From assembly GCA_040755725.1 (NCBI GenBank), contig JBFMAI010000001.1:62001-126000 (forward strand): 64,000 nucleotides of DNA, in the 5' to 3' direction. The translations under genes were made by a program, and so were the position numbers. Within the stretch, counting starts at the first letter, position 1. Each line of letters opens with the position of its first letter. The notes beneath the pieces are model-generated. The model was not told the DNA's origin. It saw only the letters and a program-made list of their open reading frames with translations, and did no database searches. Of this stretch, positions 15,097 to 24,349 are shown piece after piece. The DNA is from JBFMAI01 sp040755725. Its GTDB lineage: Bacteria; Planctomycetota; Phycisphaerae; UBA1845; Fen-1342.

Positions 15097-15495
15097 GTCT
15101 GCACCCGAGTGTAGGCCCGTGGCCACGCGCCGACAACCTCGGTCGGTCGTGGGTGTCGCGGGATCATCCCCCGAAACCGCGGCTTTGGCAACCGGGTGGG
15201 CGGCACCGCCGACGACGGCGGGAACCGCTTGGACACGGCGAACCACGGCGTGTGTTACCGCTCTTGAGCAGTGGTCTGGCGTCCTACGGTCGGTACAGAG
15301 CCCGGTCGCCAACGGCGACTCGCTGTGGCGAGCCGCTACGGCACCCCGCACAGAGCCCGGGCGCTACACCGGCCGCTAGGGAGCCGGGCTGCGACATCGG
15401 CCGGCACCGCGCGAGCGCCGGGCGCAGAAACCGGCCGCCCCCGCGGGGTCTCCACCCCGCAGGGACGGCCCGATAGCACTCCTCCTGGAGTCTGC
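15097..15495. repeat. Region between nuoA and the PEP-CTERM gene: promoter area and repeat A copy 4 (15284-15345)
   Basis: No gene is seen. 15284-15345 carries ACGGTCGGTACAGAGCCCGG, TCGCCAACGGCGACTCG and TGTGGCGAGCCGCTACGG, the last modules of repeat A. Downstream partial modules follow (CAGAGCCCGGGCGCTAC, GGAGCCGGGCTGC) to about 15395. A GGGGTCTCCACCCC hairpin lies near 15445-15458 and could act as the 3' end for the PEP-CTERM gene transcript. Confidence 0.75.
15163..15191 (-). promoter_or_regulatory. Candidate sigma70-type promoter of the nuo operon
   Basis: On the minus strand TTGCCA (15191-15186) and GATGAT (15168-15163) are separated by exactly 17 bases, giving a leader of about 60 nt before nuoA. 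A second candidate, TTGTCG (15136-15131) with 17 bases to TACACT (15113-15108), would give an almost leaderless transcript. Both are consensus matches only. Confidence 0.4.
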
Positions 15496-16413
15496 TTACC
15501 GCCGTCGCAGCCACGCCGCGCCGACGAACATCAGCAGCGCGGCGGTGGGCTCGGGTACCGGCGGCGGTATGACCGGATTCGAGGGTTCCGAAGGCGGCAC
15601 GGTCGGCGGTACCGAGTTGGAGTTCGGCGGGGCCGTGTTGGGGAACGGATTGGGCACGCGCGTCACGTCGCCGCGGCCGCGCGGCCACAGCGGGCTGGAG
15701 TCACCGCCGCCACTCCCGCCCCCGCCACCCAGATAGTGGTAACGCCCGTTCGCGTTGTAGTCGCCCCCCTCCAGCGGGGCGCGACCGACGTTATGGCTGT
15801 GCCACAGCTCGATCTCCGGCCAAATCTCATTCGGCGACAGACGGAAGATGAGCCAAACCGCGCCCGGCTCGCCGCCCCCGGGCTCGCTCGCCACGGTGAG
15901 AGCGTCCGCGGGCAGGTTCATCCAGGCGGCCTTCTCGCCGATGGCCTCCACCAGCCGCCGCGACCCGACCGTGTTGACTCCGTTGAGGGCGGGCTTCAGC
16001 CAGGCGAAGCGCCGGTTCGCCCGGCGGACCTGCGCGGACAGGATGGACGTCGAAGGCGAGGCCCCGCCCGGCAGTGGGTCGGCCGCCACGCAATAGACCT
16101 CCCACGCCGGGTCGCCGCTGAACACCGGCAGGTCATTGAACAGGAACTGCGCCAAGAGGCCGCGGGCCGTGGCGGGTGTGGCCCAGACGGCAAGGTAGAC
16201 GTAGCGCTGGTCCTCGATCTCGAAGTAGAACTTCCGCGCGGCGGCGGCCGCGTCGGCGGCCCCCGTTCCCTCGCCGATGTAGTCGATTTCCGTTCCGTCG
16301 GCGCTGCCGGTGTAGAGGGCGTAGTTGCCGTCGGCCACGATGGTCGCCTGCACGGACGACGCCAGGGCCGTCGTCGCGCCCGCGCAGACCAAGAGCACGG
16401 TGAGTAGACGCAC
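15496..16413 (-). CDS. PEP-CTERM sorting-domain protein
   Basis: An exported surface protein of unknown function. The start is GTG 16413 (305 residues), preceded by GGAAGGAAG at good spacing. The N-terminus is a signal peptide (LLTVLLVCAGATTALAS). The C-terminus VPEPTAALLMFVGAAWLRRR is a PEP-CTERM tag: the Pro-Glu-Pro motif, a hydrophobic helix and a basic end, recognised by an exosortase in organisms that have one. Between them is a domain of about 190 residues with no family I recognise, then a Gly- and Pro/Ser-rich linker. The exosortase is not in this window. Confidence 0.88.
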   Translation of the reverse strand: MRLLTVLLVCAGATTALASSVQATIVADGNYALYTGSADGTEIDYIGEGTGAADAAAAARKFYFEIEDQRYVYLAVWATPATARGLLAQFLFNDLPVFSGDPAWEVYCVAADPLPGGASPSTSILSAQVRRANRRFAWLKPALNGVNTVGSRRLVEAIGEKAAWMNLPADALTVASEPGGGEPGAVWLIFRLSPNEIWPEIELWHSHNVGRAPLEGGDYNANGRYHYLGGGGGSGGGDSSPLWPRGRGDVTRVPNPFPNTAPPNSNSVPPTVPPSEPSNPVIPPPVPEPTAALLMFVGAAWLRRR

Positions 16414-16746
16414 GGGGCTTCCTTCCTTCCGCCGGTCCTTGCCGGCCAATGCGCCGGAGACGCCGAGAGGCGTCCCCAGGGGGAAACAATGCGGCCCGGG
16501 TGCAGCGGGGCCGTCAACCCATCCTAGGAATGCTCGAAACGAGGAAGCGAGTGGGCGGCGTGCGCTTCACGTCGCGCCGTCGTGGAAGCGGTCGCATCGC
16601 GGCGATGGCGGCCTCTTATCGGCCGCGGGTCATCCTTTGCGGCCGCGGCCGCCGCTCGGACCGAGAACTCGGCGCTGTCCCCCCGCTCCCTCTCCGGGAT
16701 GGGTTGGGGGAGGGTCACATGCCGCGGCGGCCGGGACGGATGATGG
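16414..16746. other. Intergenic region without a gene; repeat D relative at 16672-16722
   Basis: The stretch holds no supported reading frame. 16672-16722 contains CCCCGCTCCCTCTCC and GGGTTGGGGGAGGGTCAC, a short relative of the element inside nuoL. A GCGGCCGCGGCCGC-type palindrome lies near 16640-16655. The first part is the upstream region of the PEP-CTERM gene, but no convincing -10/-35 pair was seen. Confidence 0.6.
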
Positions 16747-17511
16747 CTATCGGGCATTCGTTCGGATGTGCCACCGGTCCATCAGCCAGAACGGCACGCA
16801 GCACAAGCCGATGAGCACGGTGCCGACCGCGGCCAGCGACAGCAGCGACCACGGCCAGGGGCCGAAGTAATCGAACAACGACGGTCGCGCCGGCGGCCGG
16901 CACAGGTACATGTAGTTCGCCCCGAGGGCCCCGTTGACCAGCAGCACGACGACCGCCAGGCCAAGCGTTACCACCCACACACGGCGCACCGCCCCCGGCA
17001 GTGGTCGCCAGCCGAGTGCCAGCGTCATCATCAGCACTGCCACCAGCACCGCCCCGTGCAGGAAGAAGTAGCGCACGCAAACCGGATCGGGGAAGCTGTG
17101 CACGACGTCGGGCGTGAGGACGGCCTGGGAGGTGCCGCCGAGGGTCCAGACGTATGCCAACTCGTAGCACCGCTGATAGACGCCGCGCCCCACACGACCG
17201 CCGGCCGCTCCGATCAGCGCGACGACGGTGACGAACACCCCGATGTCGCACAGGTGCAGGGGCAGTGACTCTTGCAGCGACCATTGCCCCGCCGCCACCC
17301 GTTCCCACTGCCCTTCCGCCGCCCCCGCGAGCAGGATGACCACCAGACCCCAGGCCGCCGTTCGGCGGAGGGCCCCGTGCCACGGCCGGCGCGCGGTCGC
17401 GCGCAGGAGTACGACTAGGATTACGGTCGCGCCCGCGATGGCCCCGAGGGCGAGCGTGTGTGCCGCGCCATATGCGACAAAGGGCGGAGGCTCAGTCAGC
17501 GGACTCGTCAT
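16747..17511 (-). CDS. TIGR02206/YwaF-like integral membrane protein
   Basis: A 254-residue multi-pass membrane protein of the YwaF (TIGR02206) family, whose function is not established. The start is ATG 17511. FVAYGAAHTLALG near the N-terminus and QESLPLHLCDIGVF (about residues 78-91) are the family hallmarks, and about seven hydrophobic helices follow. The end RPSLFDYFGPWPWSLLSL corresponds to the family's conserved NYMYL..P....L...GPWPWY region. It is transcribed divergently from the following lipoprotein gene with 139 bp between them. Confidence 0.85.
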   Translation of the reverse strand: MTSPLTEPPPFVAYGAAHTLALGAIAGATVILVVLLRATARRPWHGALRRTAAWGLVVILLAGAAEGQWERVAAGQWSLQESLPLHLCDIGVFVTVVALIGAAGGRVGRGVYQRCYELAYVWTLGGTSQAVLTPDVVHSFPDPVCVRYFFLHGAVLVAVLMMTLALGWRPLPGAVRRVWVVTLGLAVVVLLVNGALGANYMYLCRPPARPSLFDYFGPWPWSLLSLAAVGTVLIGLCCVPFWLMDRWHIRTNAR

Positions 17512-17650
17512 TGGGCCGGCTATCGTGGCCGAACCGGACCCCGGTGGCAATCGACGACGAGCGGCCGCCCACGGCGCCGCCGCGAGGGTGCTGCCGGGTT
17601 CGCCGAGGGGAAGCGCTGGCGGCGCCAGGCCGAAACGTGATAATGCGACC

Positions 17651-18151
17651 ATGCGGCCTGCCGCGATGATGACACTATGGACCCTCGGGGCGATGACACT
17701 CGCCCTGTCGGCGGGGTGTCAGCGGGCGGCCCCATCGCCCATGCCCGACGAGCCGCCGGCAGACGTTGACGTGGTGCGGGAGCACTGGCCCAACGGCCGG
17801 TTGAAGGTTGAGCAGCAGGTCCTCCGTCGGTCCGACGGCACCGTGGTGCCGCACGGGCGTTATACCGCCTGGTACGACAACGGGCAGATGGAATACGAGG
17901 CCACGTACGTCGAGGGGCAGATCGACGGCATCGAAACGGCCTGGCACCGCAACGGTCAGAAGCGCACGGAACAGCACTACCGCCGCGGCCTGCGCCACGG
18001 CCCCCGCTACGCCTGGGACGAACATGGCCGACTGCGCCAGGAAGAGAACTACGCCGACGACCTGCCCCACGGCACCTGGACCATCTGGCGGGACAACGGG
18101 GAGGTCAAATGGCAGGCCGAGTTCGACCACGGCGTGCCCAAGGGGCGCTGA
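17651..18151 (+). CDS. MORN/YwqK-type repeat lipoprotein
   Basis: A small exported lipoprotein (166 residues from ATG 17651; ATG 17666 is an alternative start). The signal peptide ends in LSAGC, a good lipobox. The rest is five or six tandem units of about 22 residues of the type HGRYTAWYDNGQMEYEATY, WHRNGQKRTEQHYR and HGTWTIWRDNGEVKWQAEF, the pattern of MORN-variant/YwqK repeats. Such proteins occur as toxin-system partners in Bacillus and as stand-alone lipoproteins in planctomycetes. No toxin gene is adjacent, so its role is unknown. Confidence 0.85.
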   Translation: MRPAAMMTLWTLGAMTLALSAGCQRAAPSPMPDEPPADVDVVREHWPNGRLKVEQQVLRRSDGTVVPHGRYTAWYDNGQMEYEATYVEGQIDGIETAWHRNGQKRTEQHYRRGLRHGPRYAWDEHGRLRQEENYADDLPHGTWTIWRDNGEVKWQAEFDHGVPKGR

Positions 18152-18357
18152 CACAAGCCGCGGCGTGGGCCGCGGAACCGGCGTTCGGCAGGCAGGGAGG
18201 CCTGCCCCTGTCGGGGCCGGGGGGCGCTTGCGAGCCAACCAGACCCGGCCGATGATGATTACGGCTCGGGCGCCGGGCCGCCGGGCGGAGGTGTGCTCAG
18301 GCCGGCCGCGCCGGCCGACCGGGCCCCGGGCCGTAGGCGTCGCGGTGAGGAGAGACC

Positions 18358-19809
18358 ATGACCGTCCAAACGCGGGAGCCGATCATGAAGACGAAGATCA
18401 TCGCCACCCTCGGGCCCGCCTGCACCTCCCGCGAGCTCCTCGCCGAGATGTTCGACGCCGGCATGGACGTGTGCCGGCTGAACTTCTCGCACGGCGACGC
18501 CGACCTGCGTCGGCGACTGCTGGGCTGGGTGCGCGAGCTGGCCGCCGAACGCCGGATGCCGACCTGCGTCATCGGCGACCTGTGCGGGCCGAAGATTCGC
18601 CTGGGCGTGTTCCCGGACGGCCCCGTGACGCTGGCAGCGGGGACGGTGGTGCGCATTATCCGCGGGGAGGGGCCGTGTAGCGCTGAGCGGCTGACGGTCA
18701 GTTACGCGGCCCTCGTGGACGAGGTCGCCGTGGGGCAACGCCTGTTGATCGACGACGGGCGTGTGCGGCTCGTCGTCCGGGAACGTCGCGGCGACGAACT
18801 CGTGTGCGAGTGCGTCGTGGGCGGGACGATCGACAGCCGCAAGGGCGTGAACCTGCCGGACACCGCGCTCTCCGTCCCCGCGCTGACGGAGAAGGACCTG
18901 CGCGACCTGGACTGGGCTCTCGAGCACGGGCTGGACTACGTGGCCCTCTCGTTCGTCCGCCAGCCGGAAGACCTGTACGAGCTGCGGCGGGCCATCAAGG
19001 CCCGCGGGCGCGACATACCGGTCATTATCAAGATCGAAAAGACCGAGGCCCTGTGGCACCTGGACGAGCTGATCGCCAACGCCGACGGGGTGCTGGTGGC
19101 GCGGGGCGACCTGGGCGTGGAGGCGGACCTCTGGCAGGTGCCGGTCATTCAGAAGGATATCGTCGCCGAGTGTCGGCAGGCCGGCGTGCCGGTGATCGTC
19201 GCCACGCAGATGCTCCAGAGCATGATCGAGGAACCCACGCCGACGCGGGCCGAGGTCAGCGACGTGGCCAACGCCATTCTCGATCAGGCCGACGCCGTCA
19301 TGCTCTCCGGCGAGACGGCGGTGGGACGCTACCCGGTCGCCGCCATCGAGATGATGAACCGCATCGCCGGCGCGACGGAGGAGTACCTGGCTAAACGCCC
19401 GCCGTGCGGCGAAGCGCCCGGCCTGGCCGCGAAGTACCGTCCGACGGCGGCCGTGGCGCATGCGGCGGTCGCTGCTGCCCGCGACCTGGGTGCCCGACTA
19501 GTCGCCGTGTGGACCGCCACCGGTACGACGGTGCGGCTGGTCGCGCAACACCGCCTGCCGATGCCCGTGCTCGGGCTGACATACAACGATCAGGTCTATC
19601 GGCGGCTGAATCTGCTGTACGGCGTCGTACCCGTGCGGGTGGAGCCAATGGACAATCCGGCGGCGATGGCGGCGGCGCTGGATGCGCACGTGCTGGAGCG
19701 GGGGCTGGCCGCGCGCGGCGACCTGATCATCGTCGTGACGTCCACCCGTCCCACCACACCGGGCGCGACGGACACCGCCCTCGTGCGGCGCGTAGGCGAC
19801 GCCGCATAG
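18358..19809 (+). CDS. pyk: Pyruvate kinase
   Basis: Pyruvate kinase converts phosphoenolpyruvate and ADP to pyruvate and ATP in glycolysis. The 483-residue product starts at ATG 18358, six bases after GAGGAGAG. Residues MKTKIIATLGPAC open the TIM barrel, CRLNFSHG follows, IIKIEKTEALWHLDEL contains the catalytic Lys of the KIEK motif, and ADGVLVARGDLGVE and MLSGETAVGRYP are the metal and substrate segments. The C-terminal alpha/beta domain is complete. It stands alone as a single gene. Confidence 0.97.
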   Translation: MTVQTREPIMKTKIIATLGPACTSRELLAEMFDAGMDVCRLNFSHGDADLRRRLLGWVRELAAERRMPTCVIGDLCGPKIRLGVFPDGPVTLAAGTVVRIIRGEGPCSAERLTVSYAALVDEVAVGQRLLIDDGRVRLVVRERRGDELVCECVVGGTIDSRKGVNLPDTALSVPALTEKDLRDLDWALEHGLDYVALSFVRQPEDLYELRRAIKARGRDIPVIIKIEKTEALWHLDELIANADGVLVARGDLGVEADLWQVPVIQKDIVAECRQAGVPVIVATQMLQSMIEEPTPTRAEVSDVANAILDQADAVMLSGETAVGRYPVAAIEMMNRIAGATEEYLAKRPPCGEAPGLAAKYRPTAAVAHAAVAAARDLGARLVAVWTATGTTVRLVAQHRLPMPVLGLTYNDQVYRRLNLLYGVVPVRVEPMDNPAAMAAALDAHVLERGLAARGDLIIVVTSTRPTTPGATDTALVRRVGDAA

Positions 19810-19858
19810 GGTGGCGCCAGCGCGGCCGGGCTGAGTAGGTATCCCGGTCCACGAGACT

Positions 19859-19938
19859 GCGGGAGGGAGGGCGAGCCTCCCGGCGCGCCGCGGCTCGGCA
19901 GTCCCGGCGCGTCGGAATCGCCCTCCCACTTCGCCCGA
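19859..19938. repeat. Dispersed repeat family B, copy 1
   Basis: GGGAGGGCGAGCCTCCCGG, CCGCGGCTCGGCAGTCCC and GGCGCG-TCGGAATCGCCCTCCC form a nested hairpin between the convergent pyk and glycosyltransferase genes. Related copies are at 21383-21470, 24350-24418, 29996-30075, 42832-42905 and 62385-62510. Confidence 0.85.
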
Positions 19939-19952
19939 GCGCGAAGGCGCGT

Positions 19953-21299
19953 TCAGACCTGCCGGCCCATCATGCATTGGGGTTGGGAGATACGCGACGC
20001 GGCGGCCGAGACCGTGGTGGGGCTGGTCTTCACGGCACGCCGGCGTTGTTGTGCCAGGACGGCACTGCACGCGACGAGGACCGCAAGCAACGGAGCAACG
20101 GGGGCCCGGAAGCGCAGCTCCACATGCGTCAGGCAATAGAGCACCGAGAAGAGTGCCACCATGCCCAGCAGCCAGCGGAGGTCGCGCGGGATTCCGCCGA
20201 CGATCCAGAGCAAGACGCCGATCGCGCCCACCTCCGCCGCCATCCACGCCATGACTCCCGCGCGCACCAGGCCCTGCGGCCAGCGGTTTCGGCCGGGATC
20301 GGTGTGCGTGAAGATCGTACCGCCCCAGAAATCCACGGCGCGCCACGCGCACAGCCGCAGGTAGCGCCACGGATCGGCCTGAATGGCCGCCCAGGCCCGC
20401 GCCTGGCACTCGCGCACGTACGCCCGCTCGCCCATGGCGGTGATGCGGCGTTGCTCTGCGTCGCTGAAGGACGGGAAACGGTTTTCATAGACCCGCCCGA
20501 CTCCGTCCACCTCGGGGCACGCGCCCAGCCACAGCTCCAGTCCTAGGCCGCCGCGGATGTAGCTCCACTCCCCCACCTGCACATAGTTGCGCGTGGTCCA
20601 GGGGGCGATGGCCAGGGCCCAGCCCACCACGGCCAAGCCGACGGCGCGCGCCACCTTCGGGCGGCTCCACTCACCCCGGCGGGCGAGCGGCCACAGGACC
20701 AGCAGCGGGTACGCCGCCGTCCACGCCGGATTCAGCAAGGCCACGGCGCCCAGCGCCAGCCCAAACCACAGGCAGCGCCGCCCGCTGAGCGGCCCGTCGG
20801 CCAGGCGCAAGCTCAGCCAGACGGTCCAGGTCGCGGCCAGCGTGAATAGCGCCGTGTCCCAGATGTAGTTCGTGTAGCCGATGGTCCCCGGGTGCAGCAG
20901 CACGACGAGGCCGGCGATCCACCCGGCGCACTCGCCCGCGAGTTTTCGCCCAATCAGCAAGGCCAACACCGCCGCGAGCGACGTCGCCGCCGCGTTGAGC
21001 ACCTGCAAGGCCAGAATGGCAGCAAACGTCTCAACGCCCCATAACTTGAACGCCGCGGCAACGACGCCCACGTAGACGGGCGGCAGCAGATCGGACGGTG
21101 CGCGCGCGGCCTCGGGCTGCGCGATGAGCGGGCTGCTCAGAACGCCGGTGTCCAATAATCGCTGCGCCGCGACGACATACTCGCGGAACCCCTCGGTCCC
21201 CGGTTGACCGAGCCCGCGCGTGAAGTGGCAATACCCCAGGCGCAGCAGCACACCGGCCGTAAATAGCAGAAACAGCCCCGCTACGGTTGATCGTCGCAC
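19953..21299 (-). CDS. GT39/ArnT-like polytopic membrane glycosyltransferase
   Basis: A large multi-pass membrane protein with the layout of dolichol-phosphate-mannosyl/ArnT-type transferases (GT-C fold), which use lipid-linked sugars on the outer face of the membrane. The chosen start is GTG 21299 (448 residues), just before the first helix TVAGLFLLFTAGVLLRLGY; the frame is open 228 bp further upstream, but that part is repeat B sequence. GTEGFREYVVAAQRLLDTG is the first extracytoplasmic loop, and WALAIAPWTTRNYVQVGEW is typical of the family. About ten to twelve helices are evident. Substrate unknown. Confidence 0.82.
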   Translation of the reverse strand: MRRSTVAGLFLLFTAGVLLRLGYCHFTRGLGQPGTEGFREYVVAAQRLLDTGVLSSPLIAQPEAARAPSDLLPPVYVGVVAAAFKLWGVETFAAILALQVLNAAATSLAAVLALLIGRKLAGECAGWIAGLVVLLHPGTIGYTNYIWDTALFTLAATWTVWLSLRLADGPLSGRRCLWFGLALGAVALLNPAWTAAYPLLVLWPLARRGEWSRPKVARAVGLAVVGWALAIAPWTTRNYVQVGEWSYIRGGLGLELWLGACPEVDGVGRVYENRFPSFSDAEQRRITAMGERAYVRECQARAWAAIQADPWRYLRLCAWRAVDFWGGTIFTHTDPGRNRWPQGLVRAGVMAWMAAEVGAIGVLLWIVGGIPRDLRWLLGMVALFSVLYCLTHVELRFRAPVAPLLAVLVACSAVLAQQRRRAVKTSPTTVSAAASRISQPQCMMGRQV

Positions 21300-21349
21300 G
21301 CAGCCCTCACAACACCGGAGATACAACGCATCCCAGTGATTCACTCTAG

Positions 21350-21500
21350 GCCGCCAATCCGAGAAGTCTAGCCCGAATCGCCGTGCCCGATTCGGCGGCG
21401 CAGCCGGGGAGGGCGAGCCTCCCGGCGAGCCACGGCTCGGCAGTCCCGGCGCGCGGGATCGCCCTTCCGCTCTAGGCTTTGAATCGGAGAAGTCTAGCCC
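21350..21500. repeat. Repeat B copy 2 bounded by a direct repeat
   Basis: The family B core (21408-21470: GGGAGGGCGAGCCTCCCGGC, CACGGCTCGGCAGTCCC) is preceded by GATTCGGCGGCGC. It is bracketed by two direct copies of CGAGAAGTCTAGCCCG / CGGAGAAGTCTAGCCCG at about 21360-21375 and 21487-21502. The bracketing repeat would fit a target duplication or an element terminus. Confidence 0.75.
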
Positions 21501-21672
21501 GGCCCGCCGAGACATCTTGCTCTGCACCGCGCAACTGGCCGAGCGGCGCCATCCTCGCTAGAGTCACGCATTACTCCCGGTACCGCGCCGCAGCCTGGGA
21601 CCGGGGGGCGGCCCGCGCGGATTGCCGCGGCCGAGTTCGGCGGTCGGTGTTATCGGCCCACGAGATCAGCGA

Positions 21673-22425
21673 ATGAGTTCGTCATTTCAGCTTCCGACCG
21701 TGCTGCGCCGCCTCGGACCGGCCGGGCCGCTGGCCGTCATCGCCGCCACGCTGCCGGCGATCGGCGGATTCGCCCTTCTGTGGCAACTCAACGCCGTCGG
21801 ACCCTGGCTGAAATCGCACGGCGCCGTCGGGGTGTTGCTCTACACCGTCGGCTTCAGCGTCTTCGCCGGCTTGGCGTTGCTGCCGACGTACGCCCAAGCG
21901 GTCCTCGGCGGATGGGCATTTGGGTTTGCCCTGGGCTTCCCCGCCGCCCTCAGCGGGTTCTTCGGCGGGGCACTGCTGGGCTACGGTGTGGCCCGCCGCG
22001 CGACCGGCCGGCGCGTCGTGCAGCTCATCGACGAGAAACCGAAATGGCGGGCGGTGTACGCCGCGCTCCTGGAAAGCGGTTTCTGGCGCACATTGCTGAT
22101 CGTCACGCTGCTGCGGCTGCCGCTGAACTCGCCTTTTGCCATCACGAACCTGGTGATGGCGGCGACGCGCGTCCCGCCGCTGGCCTTCGGGATCGGGACC
22201 CTGGTCGGCATGGCCCCGCGCACGGCGGCGGCGGTGTTCATCGCGGCGCAGCTTCAGGAACTCACCTTGGAGGGCACGCCGCAACGGTGGATGTGGCTGG
22301 CCAGCCTCGCCGCCACGCTCGTGGCGCTGGCGGTCATCGGCCACATCGCCAACCGTGCCGTGGCCCGCGTGACGGCCGGCACCGCGGCGGCAAGCGTCAC
22401 AGCACCCGGAACCACAACGCCTTGA
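21673..22425 (+). CDS. TVP38/TMEM64 (VTT-domain) membrane protein
   Basis: A 250-residue integral membrane protein of the TVP38/TMEM64/DedA-like superfamily; members are linked to lipid scrambling or membrane homeostasis, and the bacterial function is unsettled. The start is ATG 21673. The VTT core runs from GFALGFPAALSGFFGGALLGYGVARRATGRR (first part only quoted here: LGFPAALSGFFGGALLGY) to LRLPLNSPFAITNLVMAAT and AFGIGTLVGMAPRT. The next gene is convergent, with its end overlapping this one by 29 bp. Confidence 0.82.
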   Translation: MSSSFQLPTVLRRLGPAGPLAVIAATLPAIGGFALLWQLNAVGPWLKSHGAVGVLLYTVGFSVFAGLALLPTYAQAVLGGWAFGFALGFPAALSGFFGGALLGYGVARRATGRRVVQLIDEKPKWRAVYAALLESGFWRTLLIVTLLRLPLNSPFAITNLVMAATRVPPLAFGIGTLVGMAPRTAAAVFIAAQLQELTLEGTPQRWMWLASLAATLVALAVIGHIANRAVARVTAGTAAASVTAPGTTTP

Positions 22426-23641
22426 GGTAGGACGACTCCGGGCAGCGCGGCAGGATCGGATGGTCCGGCGCCGCCCCGCTCTGGTCGAGCAACTGGAGCG
22501 CGCGGCCGGCCCGCTGCGCCGCCCGACAGACCACGTCGAGAAACGCCGGGGGCGACACCAGCCCGCTGCAACTGCACGTCAGCAACAGGCCCCCGGGCCG
22601 CACCGCCTGCAACGCCAGGTGGTTCAGATCGTGGTACTTGTGCAGCGCCTCGTCGAGCTCGGCGCGGTAGGCGGCCAGCTTCGGCGGGTCGAGCACGACC
22701 ACGTCGAACGTGCGCCGGTTGACCAGCAGCTGCCGCACGAAACTGAAAGCGTCGGCATGCACGAAATCGACGCGCACCTGGTTCAGGTTCGCGTTTTCGT
22801 GGGCCAGGGCGACGGCCGCTTCGTCCAGATCGACGCCGATCACGTCGCGCGCCCCGCCGAGCGTGCGGGCCGCGAGCGAGAAGCCCCCCGTATAGCAGCA
22901 CAGGTCCAGCACGCTGGCGTCGCGGCAGTACGCCGCCAGCCGGCGCCGGTTTTCCCGCTGATCGCAGAAGAAGCCCGTCTTGTGACCGTGCTTGACGTCC
23001 ACCCGATAGCGCACGCCGTGCTCGCGGACGATCACGCGCGGCGCGGCCGTCTCCCACTCCCGCGGCCCACCCGGCAGGTGAAAGCCCTCGATCTGCTCGA
23101 TGCGCGCGTCGGCCCGCCAGAACACCCGCCATGTCGCGCTGGCCGCTTCCGGCCGATCCAGGGTCGTCGGCCGGCCCAATAGCTCGCCGATCAGTTCGGC
23201 CAGCCGCTCCCGCCGCTGAAACATCCCCAGCGCGAAGAACTCGAACACCAGGCAATCCGCGTAGCGCTCCACGATCAGGCCGCTGAGATCGTCGCCCTCG
23301 GCGTGGACCAGGCGGTACGCGTCCGTGACCTGATCCAACCGCAGTTGCCGCCGCAGCGACACCGCCTGCTCCAACCGCCCCCGCCAGAACGCGTCATCCA
23401 GCGGGGCGGCGTCGCGCGACAGCAGCCGCACGCAAATCTGCGACCGCGGGTTGTACAGCCCCTGCCCGAAGAAGCGGTTTCCTTTGTCGTACAGGTTGAC
23501 CACGTCGCCCGGCCGTGCCGCCGGGTCCACCTGCCGCAGCATCTTGCGGTATACGAACGGGTGCGGCGAGACCGAGCGCAGCAACACCCACGGCGACCGC
23601 ACGTCGCTGGGCAGGCTCGTTGGTTCGACCGGCGCGGGCAC
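22397..23641 (-). CDS. RlmI/RlmK-like class I rRNA (cytosine-C5) methyltransferase
   Basis: An S-adenosylmethionine-dependent RNA methyltransferase of the RlmI/YccW type that would modify 23S rRNA. The start is GTG 23641 (414 residues) with GGGAG five bases upstream. An N-terminal PUA-like region (GDVVNLYDKGNRFFGQGLYN) is followed by the EEHUD-like middle and the Rossmann domain: VLDLCCYTGGFSLAA (SAM motif I), VIGVDLDEAAVALA, DVVVLDPPKLA (motif IV) and GGLLLTCSCSGLV with the catalytic-type cysteines. The gene is divergent from the LOG-family gene, 108 bp away. The 3' end overlaps the convergent VTT gene. Confidence 0.88.
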   Translation of the reverse strand: MPAPVEPTSLPSDVRSPWVLLRSVSPHPFVYRKMLRQVDPAARPGDVVNLYDKGNRFFGQGLYNPRSQICVRLLSRDAAPLDDAFWRGRLEQAVSLRRQLRLDQVTDAYRLVHAEGDDLSGLIVERYADCLVFEFFALGMFQRRERLAELIGELLGRPTTLDRPEAASATWRVFWRADARIEQIEGFHLPGGPREWETAAPRVIVREHGVRYRVDVKHGHKTGFFCDQRENRRRLAAYCRDASVLDLCCYTGGFSLAARTLGGARDVIGVDLDEAAVALAHENANLNQVRVDFVHADAFSFVRQLLVNRRTFDVVVLDPPKLAAYRAELDEALHKYHDLNHLALQAVRPGGLLLTCSCSGLVSPPAFLDVVCRAAQRAGRALQLLDQSGAAPDHPILPRCPESSYLKALWFRVL

Positions 23642-23749
23642 TGGCGCTCCCGTTCGGCGGCGACATCGGCGGCGCCGCACTTGCCCGACCCCCGCCGCCC
23701 GGCATAATTGCCCCCCGGGCCGCAGGTGACAAGGCCCGCGAGGTTCCGC

Positions 23750-24310
23750 GTGTCCGTCACAGTCGTCACCGTTTTCGGCAGCTCGCAGCCCAAGCCACTC
23801 AGCCCCGCCTACCAGACCGCGTATGAGCTGGGCCGGGCCATCGCGGCGGTGGGGTGGACGCTGTGCAACGGCGGCTACGGCGGGACGATGGAGGCCGCGG
23901 CGCGGGGGGCCGTCGAAGCGGGCGGGCACACGATCGGCGTGACCTGTGCCGTCTTCAGCGGCCGCAAAGGGGCGAACAAGTATATTCGGCAGGAAGTCCC
24001 CACGTTCGACCTGCTGACGCGCCTCAATACACTGGTGCGACTGGGCCGGGCGCATGTGGTGCTTCCCGGCGGCACGGGGACGCTACTCGAACTGGCGCTG
24101 GTGTGGGAGATGCTCAACAAGTCCCTCCTGCGGCGGCGCAACGCCCCGCTGATCTTGCTGGGTGACCACTGGGCGCCGGTGGTGGAGCTGATTCTCCGCG
24201 AACAACCCGAATCGCTGCGACCGCAGGTGGTCGCCGACATCCCCGGCGTCATCGCGGCGATCCGCGCCGCGTGGGCGGGACCACCACCCGGCGACGACAC
24301 CGGGATGTGA
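23750..24310 (+). CDS. LOG-family (lysine decarboxylase-like) protein
   Basis: A 186-residue Rossmann-fold protein of the LOG/TIGR00725-TIGR00730 group. Characterised members release free cytokinin-type bases from nucleoside monophosphates; in most bacteria the substrate is unknown. The start is GTG 23750, with GAGG six bases upstream. VTVFGSSQPK opens the fold, WTLCNGGYGGTMEAAARGA is the nucleotide-binding loop, and VVLPGGTGTLLELALVWE is the PGGxGT..E signature with its catalytic glutamate. The R/E pair typical of the LOG clade appears to be present. Confidence 0.85.
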   Translation: MSVTVVTVFGSSQPKPLSPAYQTAYELGRAIAAVGWTLCNGGYGGTMEAAARGAVEAGGHTIGVTCAVFSGRKGANKYIRQEVPTFDLLTRLNTLVRLGRAHVVLPGGTGTLLELALVWEMLNKSLLRRRNAPLILLGDHWAPVVELILREQPESLRPQVVADIPGVIAAIRAAWAGPPPGDDTGM

Positions 24311-24349
24311 CCGCTGCATCACCGCGCGTGAGAATGGGGCGAAGCAGGG

